DNA of 53,833 nt from Deltaproteobacteria bacterium (GTDB lineage Bacteria; Desulfobacterota; Desulfuromonadia; Geobacterales; Pseudopelobacteraceae), in the NCBI GenBank assembly GCA_021850095.1, contig JAJZRX010000013.1, positions 1-53,833 on the forward strand, given 5' to 3'. Positions 15,544-24,564 of this stretch are shown piece after piece. Positions within the stretch are counted from its first letter, which is position 1, and the number at the start of each line of letters is the position of its first letter. Below the pieces are notes generated by a model. The model made no database searches. It was given only the letters and a program-made list of their open reading frames with translations, and was not told the origin of the DNA. The position numbers were made by a program, and so were the translations under genes.

Positions 15544-17915
15544 CCATCAGTATCACGAAGATTCTTCTGCAGCAGATTTATGATCTCATCCGACGGCAGA
15601 GGCCGGCTGAAGAGATACCCCTGTACCTGCCCGCACTTGTTTTCCTTGAGGAAATCATACTGGGCTTGAGTTTCAACCCCTTCCGCAATAACATTCAGAT
15701 TGAGGCTGTTGCCCATCGCAATAATCGCCGTGGCAATTGCGGCATCGGTGCTGTTCAGGTTCACATCAGTGACAAAGGATTTATCGATCTTGAGGGTATT
15801 GACTGAAAAACGTTTCAGGTGCGCCAGAGACGAGTATCCGGTTCCGAAATCGTCAACAGAAATATGAATGCCGAGGGCAGTGATTGCCGTCAGTATCGAA
15901 ACGGCAAAATCCGGATTCTGCATGATGACGCTTTCGGTTATCTCAAATTCCAGACCTTCGGGAGACATCCCGGTTTCATCAAGTATCCCCTGTACCGTTT
16001 CCAGCAGTTTTTTATGCTGCAACTGATAGCCGGAAATGTTCACCGCCACCCGAATGCCTTTCAATCCTTCAGCCTGCCACTTCATGTTTTGCGTACAGGC
16101 TTCCCGCAGCACCCATTCGCCCAGTTGCATTATCAGTCCGTTTTCTTCAGCCAGTTGAATAAATTCCAGCGGCGACAGCAATCCCAGTTCAGAGTGTTCC
16201 CAACGGACAAGCGCTTCCATCGCGACTATCCGGCCGGAAACAACGTCAATTTTAGGCTGATAGTACAAACGGAATTCGTTATTTTCAAGCCCTTTGCGCA
16301 AACTGTTGGAGATAACAAAACGGCGTGAAGCGTTTTGATCCATCATCTTATCGTAAAACTGGAAGTTATTCCTGCCCAGGGCCTTGGCATGATACATGGC
16401 TATGTCTGCCTTTTTCATCATTGCTTCAGTATCCCGATCATCTTCAGGATACATGCAGATGCCAAGACTGGTGGTGACAAACAGCTCGTGATCGCGCAAA
16501 TGAAAAGGAAGAACCAGTGATTTCAGAATCTTGTCGGCCAGAGCGGCAACATACTGGCGATCGACATTAAGCAGCAAAACGATAAATTCATCCCCCCCAA
16601 CCCTGGCAACCGTGTCTGTTTCACGCAGAATCCGCTTCAAACGGACGGAAACCAAGCGCAGCAGTTCATCACCGACCGAATGCCCCAGGGTATCATTGAT
16701 CAGCTTGAAGCGATCCAGATCAATAAAAAGAAGGGCAAAGCTTTCCTGCGATCGATTGGCGAGCGCTTTAGCCTGCTGCATACGATCCTCAAGAAGCAGC
16801 CGGTTCGGCAGCCCGGTCAGGGTATCGTGGTGCGCCATGGCATAAAGTTCATTTTGGGTACGCTTCCTTTCGGTAATATCGCGACAGGCGCCCCAGACAG
16901 CGGCCGATCCATCGTGCCTTTGACTAGCCGAAAGATTCATTTCAACTTCCACCGCATCTTCTCCTGCGGGCTGAAAGGTAACGTCCAGATGCTGCGGCTG
17001 ACCTTCACGCACAACCATTTGAAACAGATTGACAAGCAGGTCACGGGAAGCACTGTTCACCAGATCAAAGAGGGATTGTTCTTGCCGTCCGTCAGTATCA
17101 AAACGGGTCAAATCCAGAAAGATCTGGTTGGCATATACGATTCTCCCCTCGTGATTACAACTGAAGATCAGGTCACTGGCAGAATTGATAAAACCCAGGA
17201 GCGCTTCCTCTCCTTCCTTTACCCGTTGGTGATCCCGTCGAATGGTATCCATCATAAAGGCAGCAACAAACGCAACCGCGGCGTTCATGCCGGCTACCCA
17301 GCACCACATCAGCATCTGAAACAGAAAGACCTCATGCAGCGATGCATCGACAAACGGCATCTCCACATACCTCAATATGTGAAGGCTTTCCAGCGTCAGG
17401 AGAGCACCGTAAAAGAAGGCCCCCAGCGTTCCGATCAGCCAGACGTCCCGCCTGGTATCAAAGAGAAATGCCGCTTCAATCGTAACCAGCAGATAAACCG
17501 GCCAGAACCAGCTGATGACGCCACCGGTAAAATGTATCAGCACCGTGACGAAAAACAGATCCAGTGCGACCTGAAGATGCATCAGACGGGGAAAACGTTT
17601 CAGATGTGAGCAATTGGAACTTAAAGCGGAGTTGTAAATAACAACCGCCATTATCGTAAGGGCAAGAAAGATGGTCTGATTGACAGTAAAGTGAAATCCG
17701 ACGGGGCTTAATTTGTAACTTATGGCGGCAAAAACAGCATACACCAGAATAACCAGCAGTATGACCCAGCGGGTGCGGGCCACAATGGCCATCCTGACAC
17801 AACAATCATCAAGCCGCTGGAATTCAGGCTCGCGCAGCGGATCTCCCGCCGCCCGGATTATGCCGGAAACGGTATTGATCCATTTTGTCGGGCTGCTATG
17901 ATGCAGATTTTTCAT
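15534..17915 (-). CDS. Membrane-bound PAS-GGDEF-EAL protein (dual c-di-GMP enzyme)
   Basis: The 793-residue protein has about six transmembrane segments between residues 50 and 235, a PAS domain (about 240-340), a GGDEF domain (about 355-515) and an EAL domain (about 535-785). The GGDEF site is intact (VARVGGDEFIVLL) with an RETD inhibition site five residues upstream. Specificity residues FKLIND and GHSVGD are canonical for c-di-GMP. The EAL part has EALVRWEH and DDFGTGYSSL, the catalytic and loop-6 motifs, so phosphodiesterase activity is also possible. The membrane part resembles MASE-type sensory modules without a clear match. It lies 21 bp downstream of mqnA, in a likely tolC-mqnA-GGDEF/EAL operon. 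Confidence 0.92.
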   Translation of the reverse strand: MKNLHHSSPTKWINTVSGIIRAAGDPLREPEFQRLDDCCVRMAIVARTRWVILLVILVYAVFAAISYKLSPVGFHFTVNQTIFLALTIMAVVIYNSALSSNCSHLKRFPRLMHLQVALDLFFVTVLIHFTGGVISWFWPVYLLVTIEAAFLFDTRRDVWLIGTLGAFFYGALLTLESLHILRYVEMPFVDASLHEVFLFQMLMWCWVAGMNAAVAFVAAFMMDTIRRDHQRVKEGEEALLGFINSASDLIFSCNHEGRIVYANQIFLDLTRFDTDGRQEQSLFDLVNSASRDLLVNLFQMVVREGQPQHLDVTFQPAGEDAVEVEMNLSASQRHDGSAAVWGACRDITERKRTQNELYAMAHHDTLTGLPNRLLLEDRMQQAKALANRSQESFALLFIDLDRFKLINDTLGHSVGDELLRLVSVRLKRILRETDTVARVGGDEFIVLLLNVDRQYVAALADKILKSLVLPFHLRDHELFVTTSLGICMYPEDDRDTEAMMKKADIAMYHAKALGRNNFQFYDKMMDQNASRRFVISNSLRKGLENNEFRLYYQPKIDVVSGRIVAMEALVRWEHSELGLLSPLEFIQLAEENGLIMQLGEWVLREACTQNMKWQAEGLKGIRVAVNISGYQLQHKKLLETVQGILDETGMSPEGLEFEITESVIMQNPDFAVSILTAITALGIHISVDDFGTGYSSLAHLKRFSVNTLKIDKSFVTDVNLNSTDAAIATAIIAMGNSLNLNVIAEGVETQAQYDFLKENKCGQVQGYLFSRPLPSDEIINLLQKNLRDTDGQD

Positions 17916-17936
17916 GTACTCGCCGTTGTGACAGAA

Positions 17937-18755
17937 TTATATTTCAGTAAAATTCAAGGCCGGCAGCGATGGTATCAATCCGAGCTCATAACACTGGCCA
18001 AAAAAGGTTGTCACCCCCTTGATACCATCGTCTTCCAACTCGTAGGAAATATTGCTGCGCCAGTATTCCAGCAGATTCATACGCGGCATCCAGGCAGCCT
18101 CGCGGGCATACCGGATGAGTCGTTCATGGTGCAGAGGCGCCATTTCTTTAGCCTGAATCAGTCGGCGGGACAACTCTGCAAGACGGGGGTCATCGCCGAC
18201 TTCCCGGCGACACAGGAAGAGTGCAAAAACAAACGGCAGCCCGGTCCAGTCGCGCCAGAGACTGCCCAGATCGTACACCAGCAGTCCGTTTTCCAACAGC
18301 GAAGCACGCAGGGCCGCGTCGCCTATCAAAAGCAGTGCGGGAGATGATTCAAGCGCCTCGGAAATTGTGCTGGAGTTGACGGCATAATCACAACGGCAGC
18401 CGTAGCGCCGGGCCATCAGGATTTTGAGCAGATTGACCGAGGTGGCCGATTCCGAGCTGAGCTGAATGGTCTGACCGTGCAGATCCTCGATCGGCACCCG
18501 TGAGAAGAGCAGAACGCTGGCAACCGCACCGTTGCTTGAGATAGAAAGCCGGGGGAGTATCCGATAGCGCTCGGAGTGAATGGCGTACTCGAACGATGAC
18601 GAAGGACAAACATCGATTTTTCCGGTAGCCAGAAGGGTATTCAATGCCGCCGGAACTCCTGAAATAAATTCATACTCGCTGCAGTCGAACTGTTCTTTGA
18701 GCAGGTGGTACAACGGCGTACAGTTTGCGTATTCTATCTGACCTATTCTGAGCAT
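17937..18755 (-). CDS. mqnA: Chorismate dehydratase (futalosine menaquinone pathway)
   Basis: MqnA converts chorismate to 3-[(1-carboxyvinyl)oxy]benzoate, the first step of the futalosine route to menaquinone, the main quinone of Geobacter-type respiration. The 272-residue product has the periplasmic-binding-protein-like fold and family stretches MLRIGQIEYANCTPLYHLL, GVPAALNTLLATGKIDVCPSSS, LSSESATSVNLLKIL and DLGSLWRDWTGLPFVFALF. Its start overlaps the TolC stop by one base. The other mqn genes are not in the window. It draws on the same chorismate made by the aroC operon upstream. Confidence 0.92.
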   Translation of the reverse strand: MLRIGQIEYANCTPLYHLLKEQFDCSEYEFISGVPAALNTLLATGKIDVCPSSSFEYAIHSERYRILPRLSISSNGAVASVLLFSRVPIEDLHGQTIQLSSESATSVNLLKILMARRYGCRCDYAVNSSTISEALESSPALLLIGDAALRASLLENGLLVYDLGSLWRDWTGLPFVFALFLCRREVGDDPRLAELSRRLIQAKEMAPLHHERLIRYAREAAWMPRMNLLEYWRSNISYELEDDGIKGVTTFFGQCYELGLIPSLPALNFTEI

Positions 18756-20257
18756 CAGTGTGCAGCCGAATAAAGCTTGTCGGCATCGCCCTCCACAACC
18801 CGGATGTTCTCGCGCTCAAGCAGTTCGCCGGTAACCTGCCAATAGCGGGTCAAGGCATTGGCGTAGGCGACGACAGCCTTTATCTGGTTGCTTTTTGCAG
18901 CCGCCAGATCGTTTTCCACATCCAGCAGATCCCGGGTGGTAGCCAGGCCGACTTCATTTTTGCGGATAAAGGCCCGTAGCCGCTCTTCAGCGAATGCCCG
19001 GCCGCGATCGGCCACATCAATCTGCTTGAAGCCGGTTCCGATAGCCCGGATCGCAGCTTTGACATCATTGGCAACACCCTCTTCCAGACTGCGTATCTGC
19101 AGAGCGATCTGCTCCGTTTTGAGGCGACTCCTGCGATAATCATTCTCGGCGGCGCCGTTGCCCAGCGGATAGCTGAAATTCAGACCGACACTCCAGACCG
19201 GATAATCAAACGTGACCAGCTTGTCCAGGTTGCGCTGATAGGCACTGTCACGACCGCTTAATCCTGCCGAGGCGGTCAAGGACAGATCAGGACGTGTCCT
19301 GCTGCTATAAACGCGGGTCTGGAGTTCGGAGATCTCGATATTTCTTTTCTGCTCACGAATATCAGGACGGTCATAGGCCTTGCGAAGCGCCTCTTTTTCC
19401 ACCACCGGATATAGTTCGCGGGGGGGGAGGTCAATCGTCAGCAGTTCGACCCCCCTGTTATCAATCTGCAGCAACCGCCGCAATACATCCAGCTGATCAC
19501 TCACGGCCCGCTCCGCGTCAATCAGCTCTTTCTCGCGGGTTACGCTGCCGAATTCGGCGTTCAGGGTTTCCATGGCAGGCAGAACCCCGGCCCTGACTCT
19601 GGCCTGCGTATCGGAAAGTATTTTGCGGGCCAATTCAAGCGAGACCTTCTTTACCTGCAACTCCTCACGAAGGCTGTGCAGTTTGTAATATTCATTGCGA
19701 ACCGCGGCTACGGTCTCAAGCAGCCGGGAGTTAAAGCGTTCCAGTGAAGCGAATTTTGACAGGCGGGAGACATTGATGGCCAGTTCGGTAGCTTCCCGGC
19801 CGGCATTTTTAAGCAGCGGCTGACTGATGCTGGCTCCCAGTTCGGAATACCAGTAATCGGGAATCGAATTTGACTGACCGCCGCCGATGTAACCGTTATT
19901 ATAGTAAAGTCCGGCCCGGGCACCGGTCCAGAACAGGCTGCTGATCGACGTGTCCAGCACAAAGGATTCCGAATTGCTGGCCATCCCGCCCTGGACAACC
20001 GAAGAAGACGTCGAATCGGTAAAAGAGGTCTTCAAATCGATAACCGGCTCATAAATTGCTCGATTGCGGTTGATGTCGGCCTCAAACTGCGCCGGATTGT
20101 AGAGTTCGGCCCGCACATCCAGGTTTTTCTCAACAGCCATGCGAATCGCTTCATGGAGTGTCAGCGAAAGCGGCTCACCGGCCGAATGGGCGGCAAGCGG
20201 CACAAGAACGTATATAACAAACAGTACTATCGACAGGCGCACGTCGGATCCTTTCAA
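18755..20257 (-). CDS. TolC-family outer-membrane efflux protein
   Basis: The 500-residue protein starts with a signal peptide (MKGSDVRLSIVLFVIYVLVP) and LTLHEAIRMAVEKNLDVRA, the usual opening of the outer-membrane efflux repeat. Long helical segments (FASLERFNSRLLETVAAVR, ELQVKKVSLELARKILSDT, VANDVKAAIRAIGTGFKQID) form the two OEP repeats. TolC-type trimers connect inner-membrane pumps to the outside. No pump or adaptor gene is adjacent, so the partner is unknown. A terminator just upstream (20258-20294) separates it from the acc/gcvH operon. It overlaps mqnA by one base, an odd pairing of an efflux channel with a quinone gene. Confidence 0.88.
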   Translation of the reverse strand: MKGSDVRLSIVLFVIYVLVPLAAHSAGEPLSLTLHEAIRMAVEKNLDVRAELYNPAQFEADINRNRAIYEPVIDLKTSFTDSTSSSVVQGGMASNSESFVLDTSISSLFWTGARAGLYYNNGYIGGGQSNSIPDYWYSELGASISQPLLKNAGREATELAINVSRLSKFASLERFNSRLLETVAAVRNEYYKLHSLREELQVKKVSLELARKILSDTQARVRAGVLPAMETLNAEFGSVTREKELIDAERAVSDQLDVLRRLLQIDNRGVELLTIDLPPRELYPVVEKEALRKAYDRPDIREQKRNIEISELQTRVYSSRTRPDLSLTASAGLSGRDSAYQRNLDKLVTFDYPVWSVGLNFSYPLGNGAAENDYRRSRLKTEQIALQIRSLEEGVANDVKAAIRAIGTGFKQIDVADRGRAFAEERLRAFIRKNEVGLATTRDLLDVENDLAAAKSNQIKAVVAYANALTRYWQVTGELLERENIRVVEGDADKLYSAAH

Positions 20258-20294
20258 TAAAACAGGGCGAGATCAGTACTTCATCTCGCCCTTA
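20256..20294 (-). terminator. Rho-independent terminator ending the aroC-gcvH operon
   Basis: On the minus strand a 10-bp perfect stem AGGGCGAGAT / ATCTCGCCCT with a 9-base loop is followed by GTTTTATT. It lies 21 bp past the gcvH stop and directly upstream of the tolC start. Confidence 0.82.
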
Positions 20295-20314
20295 TAACAT
20301 ATTTATGTCAGAAA

Positions 20315-20701
20315 TTAATCTCTGTTTTCAACATAGTCGGCATAATCATCCGCCGACATCAAACCCTTGAGCTCATCCGGATCGTCCAGCGATAGTTCGA
20401 TCAGCCAGCCGCCATCATAGGGGTCATCGTTGATCAGCTCCGGATTATCAATGACTTCATGATTAACATTCCGGACGGTTCCGCTGAAGGGCGCATAAAT
20501 ATCAGCCACTGTCTTACGAGCTTCGATAGACCCGACAGAATCGTCCTGTTCTACTTCGTCACCCTCATCGGGAAGCTCGACTCCGCTGACCGGCCCCAGA
20601 TCCTCCTGGGCAAAGTCGGTTATGCCGATAACGGCAGAGCCATGTTCTATCCTGACCCAGACGTGTTCCTTTGAATATTTCAACTCTTCCGGAAAATCCA
20701 T
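20315..20701 (-). CDS. gcvH: Glycine cleavage system H-like lipoyl carrier protein
   Basis: The 128-residue protein carries lipoic acid as a swinging arm. The lipoyl-Lys region reads SIEARKTVADIYAPFSG; alignment to the ESVKAVSD family motif places the acceptor at K63. The N-terminus KYSKEHVWVRIEHGSAVIGIT is typical. It starts five bases after accC and ends the aro-acc operon, far from gcvT and without gcvP. It might serve the glycine cleavage system in trans or be a relay for lipoate in another complex; the sequence does not decide. The RKT variant around the acceptor Lys is less common than VKA. Confidence 0.85.
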   Translation of the reverse strand: MDFPEELKYSKEHVWVRIEHGSAVIGITDFAQEDLGPVSGVELPDEGDEVEQDDSVGSIEARKTVADIYAPFSGTVRNVNHEVIDNPELINDDPYDGGWLIELSLDDPDELKGLMSADDYADYVENRD

Positions 20702-20706
20702 AATAG

Positions 20707-22047
20707 CTACTCCAGAACTATCCTCTCGAGGAATGAGGTATCAATGTCACCTTCGATGAAATCCTTGTTGGCCATGATCCGTTTGTGAAAGAATATCGTG
20801 GTCTTGATGCCTTCAATCCAGTATTCGTCCAGCGCCCGCGCCATGCGCTTGATGGCCTCTTCACGGGTATCGGCATGCACGATCAGCTTGCCGATCAGCG
20901 AATCGTAGTGCGGCACGACCGAATACTGATCATAAACGAACGAGTCAACCCGGACACCCAGCCCTCCCGGCGGATGGTAGGCAGTTATTTTGCCGGGGCA
21001 GGGAGTAAACTTAAAGGGGTCCTCGGCGTTGATCCGGCATTCAATCGCATGTCCGCGGATCTGGATGTCTTCCTGCCGGTAGCGCAACGGGATTCCCGCC
21101 GCCGAGCGGATCTGTTCGCGCACGATATCCACCCCGGTCACCATCTCGGTCACCGGATGCTCAACCTGCACACGGGTGTTCATCTCCATGAAATAGAACT
21201 TGTTGTTTTTATCAACCAGGAATTCGATCGTGCCGACGCTGTTATAACCGACTGCAGCGGCAGCCCGGACCGCCGCCTCGCCCATTTCCTTGCGGATTTC
21301 AGGTGTGACGACAGTTGAGGGGGCTTCTTCGATCAACTTCTGGTGGCGGCGTTGAATGGAACAGTCACGCTCGCCCAAGTGGACCACGTTGCCGTGCTTA
21401 TCGGCCAGAATCTGGATTTCAACGTGCCGAGGGCGCTCGCAATACTTCTCGATATACACTTCCGGATTGCCGAACCCCGCCTGTGCTTCGGCCCGGGCAG
21501 TGGCAAAGGCGTTCGGCAGCGCAGCCTGGGAATGGACGATCTTCATTCCGCGCCCGCCACCGCCGGCAGTAGCCTTGATAATAACCGGGAAGCCGATCTC
21601 TTTGGCGATTTTAACCGCTTCATCAACCGAATTGACCCCCTCCTTGGTGCCGGGCAGAATTGGAACGCCCTGCTTGATAACGGCCTGACGGGCACTGATC
21701 TTGTCACCCATGATCCGCATACTCTCGGCTGTCGGCCCGATAAAAGTTATGCCGCACTTTTCGCACACTTCGGCGAACTCGGCATTTTCAGACAGAAAGC
21801 CGTAGCCGGGATGGATCGCCTCGGCATCGGTCAACTCTGCCGCACTGATAATGGCGTTGATATTGAGATAACTCCTGGCACTGGGCGCCGGACCGATACA
21901 AACGCTTTCGTCGGCCATCTTGACATGCAGCGAATTCGCGTCAGGCTGCGAATAAACAGCAACGGTCTTGATGCCCAGCTCTTTACAGGCGCGGATGACC
22001 CGGACGGCAATTTCCCCGCGATTGGCAATAAGGACTTTATGGAACAT
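20707..22047 (-). CDS. accC: Acetyl-CoA carboxylase, biotin carboxylase subunit
   Basis: AccC carboxylates biotin on AccB using ATP and bicarbonate, the first half-reaction of malonyl-CoA synthesis. The 446-residue protein is full length, with [20 protein letters not shown], the ATP-grasp glycine loop [34 protein letters not shown], and [16 protein letters not shown]-type active-site stretch (here [19 protein letters not shown]). It lies 27 bp downstream of accB. The two subunits are co-transcribed with shikimate genes, coupling lipid and aromatic synthesis in one transcript. accA and accD are not in the window. Confidence 0.96.
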   Translation of the reverse strand: MFHKVLIANRGEIAVRVIRACKELGIKTVAVYSQPDANSLHVKMADESVCIGPAPSARSYLNINAIISAAELTDAEAIHPGYGFLSENAEFAEVCEKCGITFIGPTAESMRIMGDKISARQAVIKQGVPILPGTKEGVNSVDEAVKIAKEIGFPVIIKATAGGGGRGMKIVHSQAALPNAFATARAEAQAGFGNPEVYIEKYCERPRHVEIQILADKHGNVVHLGERDCSIQRRHQKLIEEAPSTVVTPEIRKEMGEAAVRAAAAVGYNSVGTIEFLVDKNNKFYFMEMNTRVQVEHPVTEMVTGVDIVREQIRSAAGIPLRYRQEDIQIRGHAIECRINAEDPFKFTPCPGKITAYHPPGGLGVRVDSFVYDQYSVVPHYDSLIGKLIVHADTREEAIKRMARALDEYWIEGIKTTIFFHKRIMANKDFIEGDIDTSFLERIVLE

Positions 22048-22074
22048 GAAGGCAGACCCCTCTTCGGTGTGGAA

Positions 22075-22560
22075 TTATAGTTTCTGGATCACGAACAGCG
22101 GATCGCCGAACTCGACAGCCTGGGCGTTCTCCTTGCAGATCTTGACGATCTTGCATTTGCACTCGGCCTCAATTTCGTTCATCAGCTTCATGGCTTCGAC
22201 AATGCAGAGGACCTGACCCTTTTCCACAACCTGGCCGATCTCCACATAGGGGGCGGCGTCGGGAGCCGGTGCGCGGTAGAACGTGCCGACGATCGGCGAA
22301 TTGAGCGTATCACCGGTTTCGGCCGCCGGTTCTGCCGGAGCGGCAGCTGCGGGCGCGGACGCCGCAGGCGCTGCCGGAGCAGGGGCCGGAGCATACTGGG
22401 GAGCGGCGTAGGACTGTACCATCGGCGCGCCCATCTGGATATACTCCGGCTGCTGACCGCGCTTGATGACGATCTTCTCTTCGGAGTTGTCCATCTCGAA
22501 CTCGGTGATATCCGTCTCGGTCACCATCTTTATCAGCAACTTCAAATCCTTGATATCCAT
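22075..22560 (-). CDS. accB: Biotin carboxyl carrier protein of acetyl-CoA carboxylase
   Basis: The 161-residue protein has the AccB layout: an N-terminal domain (MDIKDLKLLIKMVTETDITE), an Ala/Pro-rich flexible linker at about 52-80, and a C-terminal biotinyl domain. The biotin-accepting Lys is K125 in the motif EAMKLMNE. The thumb region GTFYRAPAPDAAPYVEIG is present. It carries carboxybiotin between AccC and the AccAD transferase. It begins 60 bp downstream of the pepQ stop. Confidence 0.96.
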   Translation of the reverse strand: MDIKDLKLLIKMVTETDITEFEMDNSEEKIVIKRGQQPEYIQMGAPMVQSYAAPQYAPAPAPAAPAASAPAAAAPAEPAAETGDTLNSPIVGTFYRAPAPDAAPYVEIGQVVEKGQVLCIVEAMKLMNEIEAECKCKIVKICKENAQAVEFGDPLFVIQKL

Positions 22561-22620
22561 CTGTGTCTCTCCTTTGAATACAATCTGATGATGTTATTTT
22601 ATTCCGTTATTCAGGCTGAC

Positions 22621-23688
22621 CTAAAAGATCAGCAGCTGTTTGTCGGCACTTGTCAACACGCGATACCCTTCGGCGGTTACCACCAAGGTATCTTCTATTC
22701 TTACTCCGCCGAATCCGGGAATATAAATGCCCGGTTCGATCGTAACCACCATCCCCTCTTCCAGAACCGCCTCACTGCGCGGCGACAGGGTCGGCTGCTC
22801 GTGGATCTCCAGCCCGACTCCATGCCCCAGACCATGGCCGAAATAGTCACCGTAACCATGCTCGCGGATGTGATCGCGGGCTACCGCATCCAGATCCTTG
22901 CAGAAGATTCCCGGCCTGACCCTCTGGATCGCCAGATCATGGGCCTCCCTGACGATGGCATGGATCTCGCGCGCCCTGACGCCCGGCTCGCCGCAGGCAA
23001 CGGTCACGGTTTCGTCGGAATGGTAAGCGTCTTTCAAAGCGCCGAAATCGATCGTCACCAGTTCGCCGGACTGGATGACCTTGTCGCTGGCCCGACCGTG
23101 CGGCATGGCACCCCGCACCCCGGAGGCGACGATAAAATCGAAGGCACGCCCGTCGGCGCCACGGCGCCGCATTTCGAATTCAAGCTCAAGAGCGATCTCC
23201 GACTCGCGCACACCCGGTTGTATCAAAGGCAGGATCGCAGTTAGCGATTGGGACGCAAGCTTGGCGACGGCCGCCAGCAGATCGATCTCCAGAGAATCCT
23301 TGCAGGTGCGGATATCGTCAAAAACCGGCCCCAACTCCACCAGTTCAACCTCATTCAAGGCGGCACTGATTTTACGAAAGGCCCTGACGGATGTATGCGC
23401 CGCTTCAAACCCGATCCGCTTCAAACCATTTTCAAACGCCAGCGCCTGCAGGGCTTCCAGACGGAGTACGCATTCCCTGACTTCGGCCCCCTGTACTTCG
23501 GAAGCCGCCTGCTCGGTATAGCGGGAATCGCACAGAAACCAGGCCGCCGAGGACGAAATCAGCAGCGCACCCTCGGAGCCACTGAATCCGCACAGGTAGC
23601 GGATGTTTTTGAGATCGGTGACCAGAACGGCATCCAGCTTCAATTCTTCAAAGAGCGGCTCCAGCCGGGAGCGCCTGTTTTTTAGCAT
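22621..23688 (-). CDS. pepQ: M24-family Xaa-Pro aminopeptidase
   Basis: The 355-residue cytoplasmic metallopeptidase has an N-terminal creatinase-type domain and a C-terminal pita-bread domain. The dinuclear metal ligands are visible: Asp in VTIDFGALKDAYHSDET, His in GHGLGHGVGLEIHE, Glu in VTIEPGIYIPGFGGVRIED. It removes N-terminal residues preceding proline. In many bacteria this gene sits immediately upstream of accB, as here; the association is probably one of conserved operon order rather than pathway. The start MLKNRRSRLEPLFEEL is the first plausible Met; the symbol could equally be pepP-like. Confidence 0.9.
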   Translation of the reverse strand: MLKNRRSRLEPLFEELKLDAVLVTDLKNIRYLCGFSGSEGALLISSSAAWFLCDSRYTEQAASEVQGAEVRECVLRLEALQALAFENGLKRIGFEAAHTSVRAFRKISAALNEVELVELGPVFDDIRTCKDSLEIDLLAAVAKLASQSLTAILPLIQPGVRESEIALELEFEMRRRGADGRAFDFIVASGVRGAMPHGRASDKVIQSGELVTIDFGALKDAYHSDETVTVACGEPGVRAREIHAIVREAHDLAIQRVRPGIFCKDLDAVARDHIREHGYGDYFGHGLGHGVGLEIHEQPTLSPRSEAVLEEGMVVTIEPGIYIPGFGGVRIEDTLVVTAEGYRVLTSADKQLLIF

Positions 23689-23758
23689 AAATGAAACCCT
23701 GACTACAAACTGTTTTTACGCTCGCCGTAAAAAGCGGGCACTTTGGCGCCTGTCCCGC

Positions 23759-24199
23759 CTATGCTTCAGTTTTAATGTGATTAAAGAGCGCGCGCAAACC
23801 GAGCAGATAACTTTCAGCGCCGAAGCCGCAGATTTGACCGAGCGCCACCGGCGCGGTCAGACTGACATGTCGGAACGACTCCCGGCGATGAATATTGGAG
23901 AGATGCACCTCTACGCAGGGAAGAGCGACGGCGGAAAGCGCATCACGGATGGCGATACTGGAATGGGTATAAGCGGCCGGGTTGATCAGGATACCGTCGC
24001 AGTCGGCTGCCGCACCATGGATGGCATCGATCAGATCACCTTCGCTATTGGACTGATAAAAGGAAAGGAAACACCCCAGCTCAACGGCCAATTTTTCCAG
24101 AGAGCGGTTAATGTCCTCCAGTGTTTGACTGCCGTAAACCTGCGGTTCACGTTTTCCGAGCATGTTCAGATTCGGTCCGTGCAGTATCAGAATTCGCAT
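23759..24199 (-). CDS. aroQ: Type II 3-dehydroquinate dehydratase
   Basis: AroQ dehydrates 3-dehydroquinate to 3-dehydroshikimate, step three of the shikimate pathway. The 146-residue size is typical of the type II dodecameric enzyme. Motifs are [19 protein letters not shown] with the catalytic Tyr/Arg lid, and [19 protein letters not shown] with the active-site Asn and His, then [15 protein letters not shown]-type stretch (here [10 protein letters not shown]). It starts two bases after the roadblock gene stop, so it is tightly co-translated with it. Confidence 0.96.
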   Translation of the reverse strand: MRILILHGPNLNMLGKREPQVYGSQTLEDINRSLEKLAVELGCFLSFYQSNSEGDLIDAIHGAAADCDGILINPAAYTHSSIAIRDALSAVALPCVEVHLSNIHRRESFRHVSLTAPVALGQICGFGAESYLLGLRALFNHIKTEA

Positions 24200-24201
24200 G
24201 A

Positions 24202-24564
24202 CTATGACAACTCCCGGGCCAGCCCGTATGATTTGAGCTTCAGCAGATAACGCCCCTTGCCGAAGTTACCGTCCCGCTTCATGATCAATGCCGCAAACAG
24301 ATCATCATTCAGCACACGCACGACCACCCAGGTCTGGGCTGTGGCAATCGAGACCTCTTCCAGTTCACCAGCTTTGATAACTTCGACGGCCCGCTTGATC
24401 TCCTTCAGAACCGAAGCATACTCCACCGAGAGGAGCTGCAGATCAAACTCGGCCTGTTCCACGGTAATCTCTTCGATCGGTATGCCGTCGTAGGCCATGA
24501 CAAGCGCCGCCAAAGCCCCATCAACGGAAGAAACAATCGCATTGAGCGTGTCTTTCAGCGGCAT
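24202..24564 (-). CDS. Roadblock/LC7-domain protein
   Basis: I chose ATG 24564 ([16 protein letters not shown]) because AGGAGG lies upstream; the longer ORF from 24594 is unlikely. The 120-residue protein matches the roadblock/LC7 fold in pattern: an N-terminal helix, then [18 protein letters not shown], a central amphipathic helix ([15 protein letters not shown]), and [25 protein letters not shown]. Such proteins regulate small Ras-like GTPases, as MglB does for MglA. No GTPase is in the window. It overlaps the TPR gene upstream by 10 bp and abuts aroQ. Its place inside the shikimate operon is a recurrent but unexplained arrangement, to my knowledge. Confidence 0.78.
   Translation of the reverse strand: MPLKDTLNAIVSSVDGALAALVMAYDGIPIEEITVEQAEFDLQLLSVEYASVLKEIKRAVEVIKAGELEEVSIATAQTWVVVRVLNDDLFAALIMKRDGNFGKGRYLLKLKSYGLARELS

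Noticed and set aside
20315-20701. GcvH lacking its lipoyl Lys
   Set aside because: Aligning back from ADIYAP places a Lys (K63) at the acceptor position.
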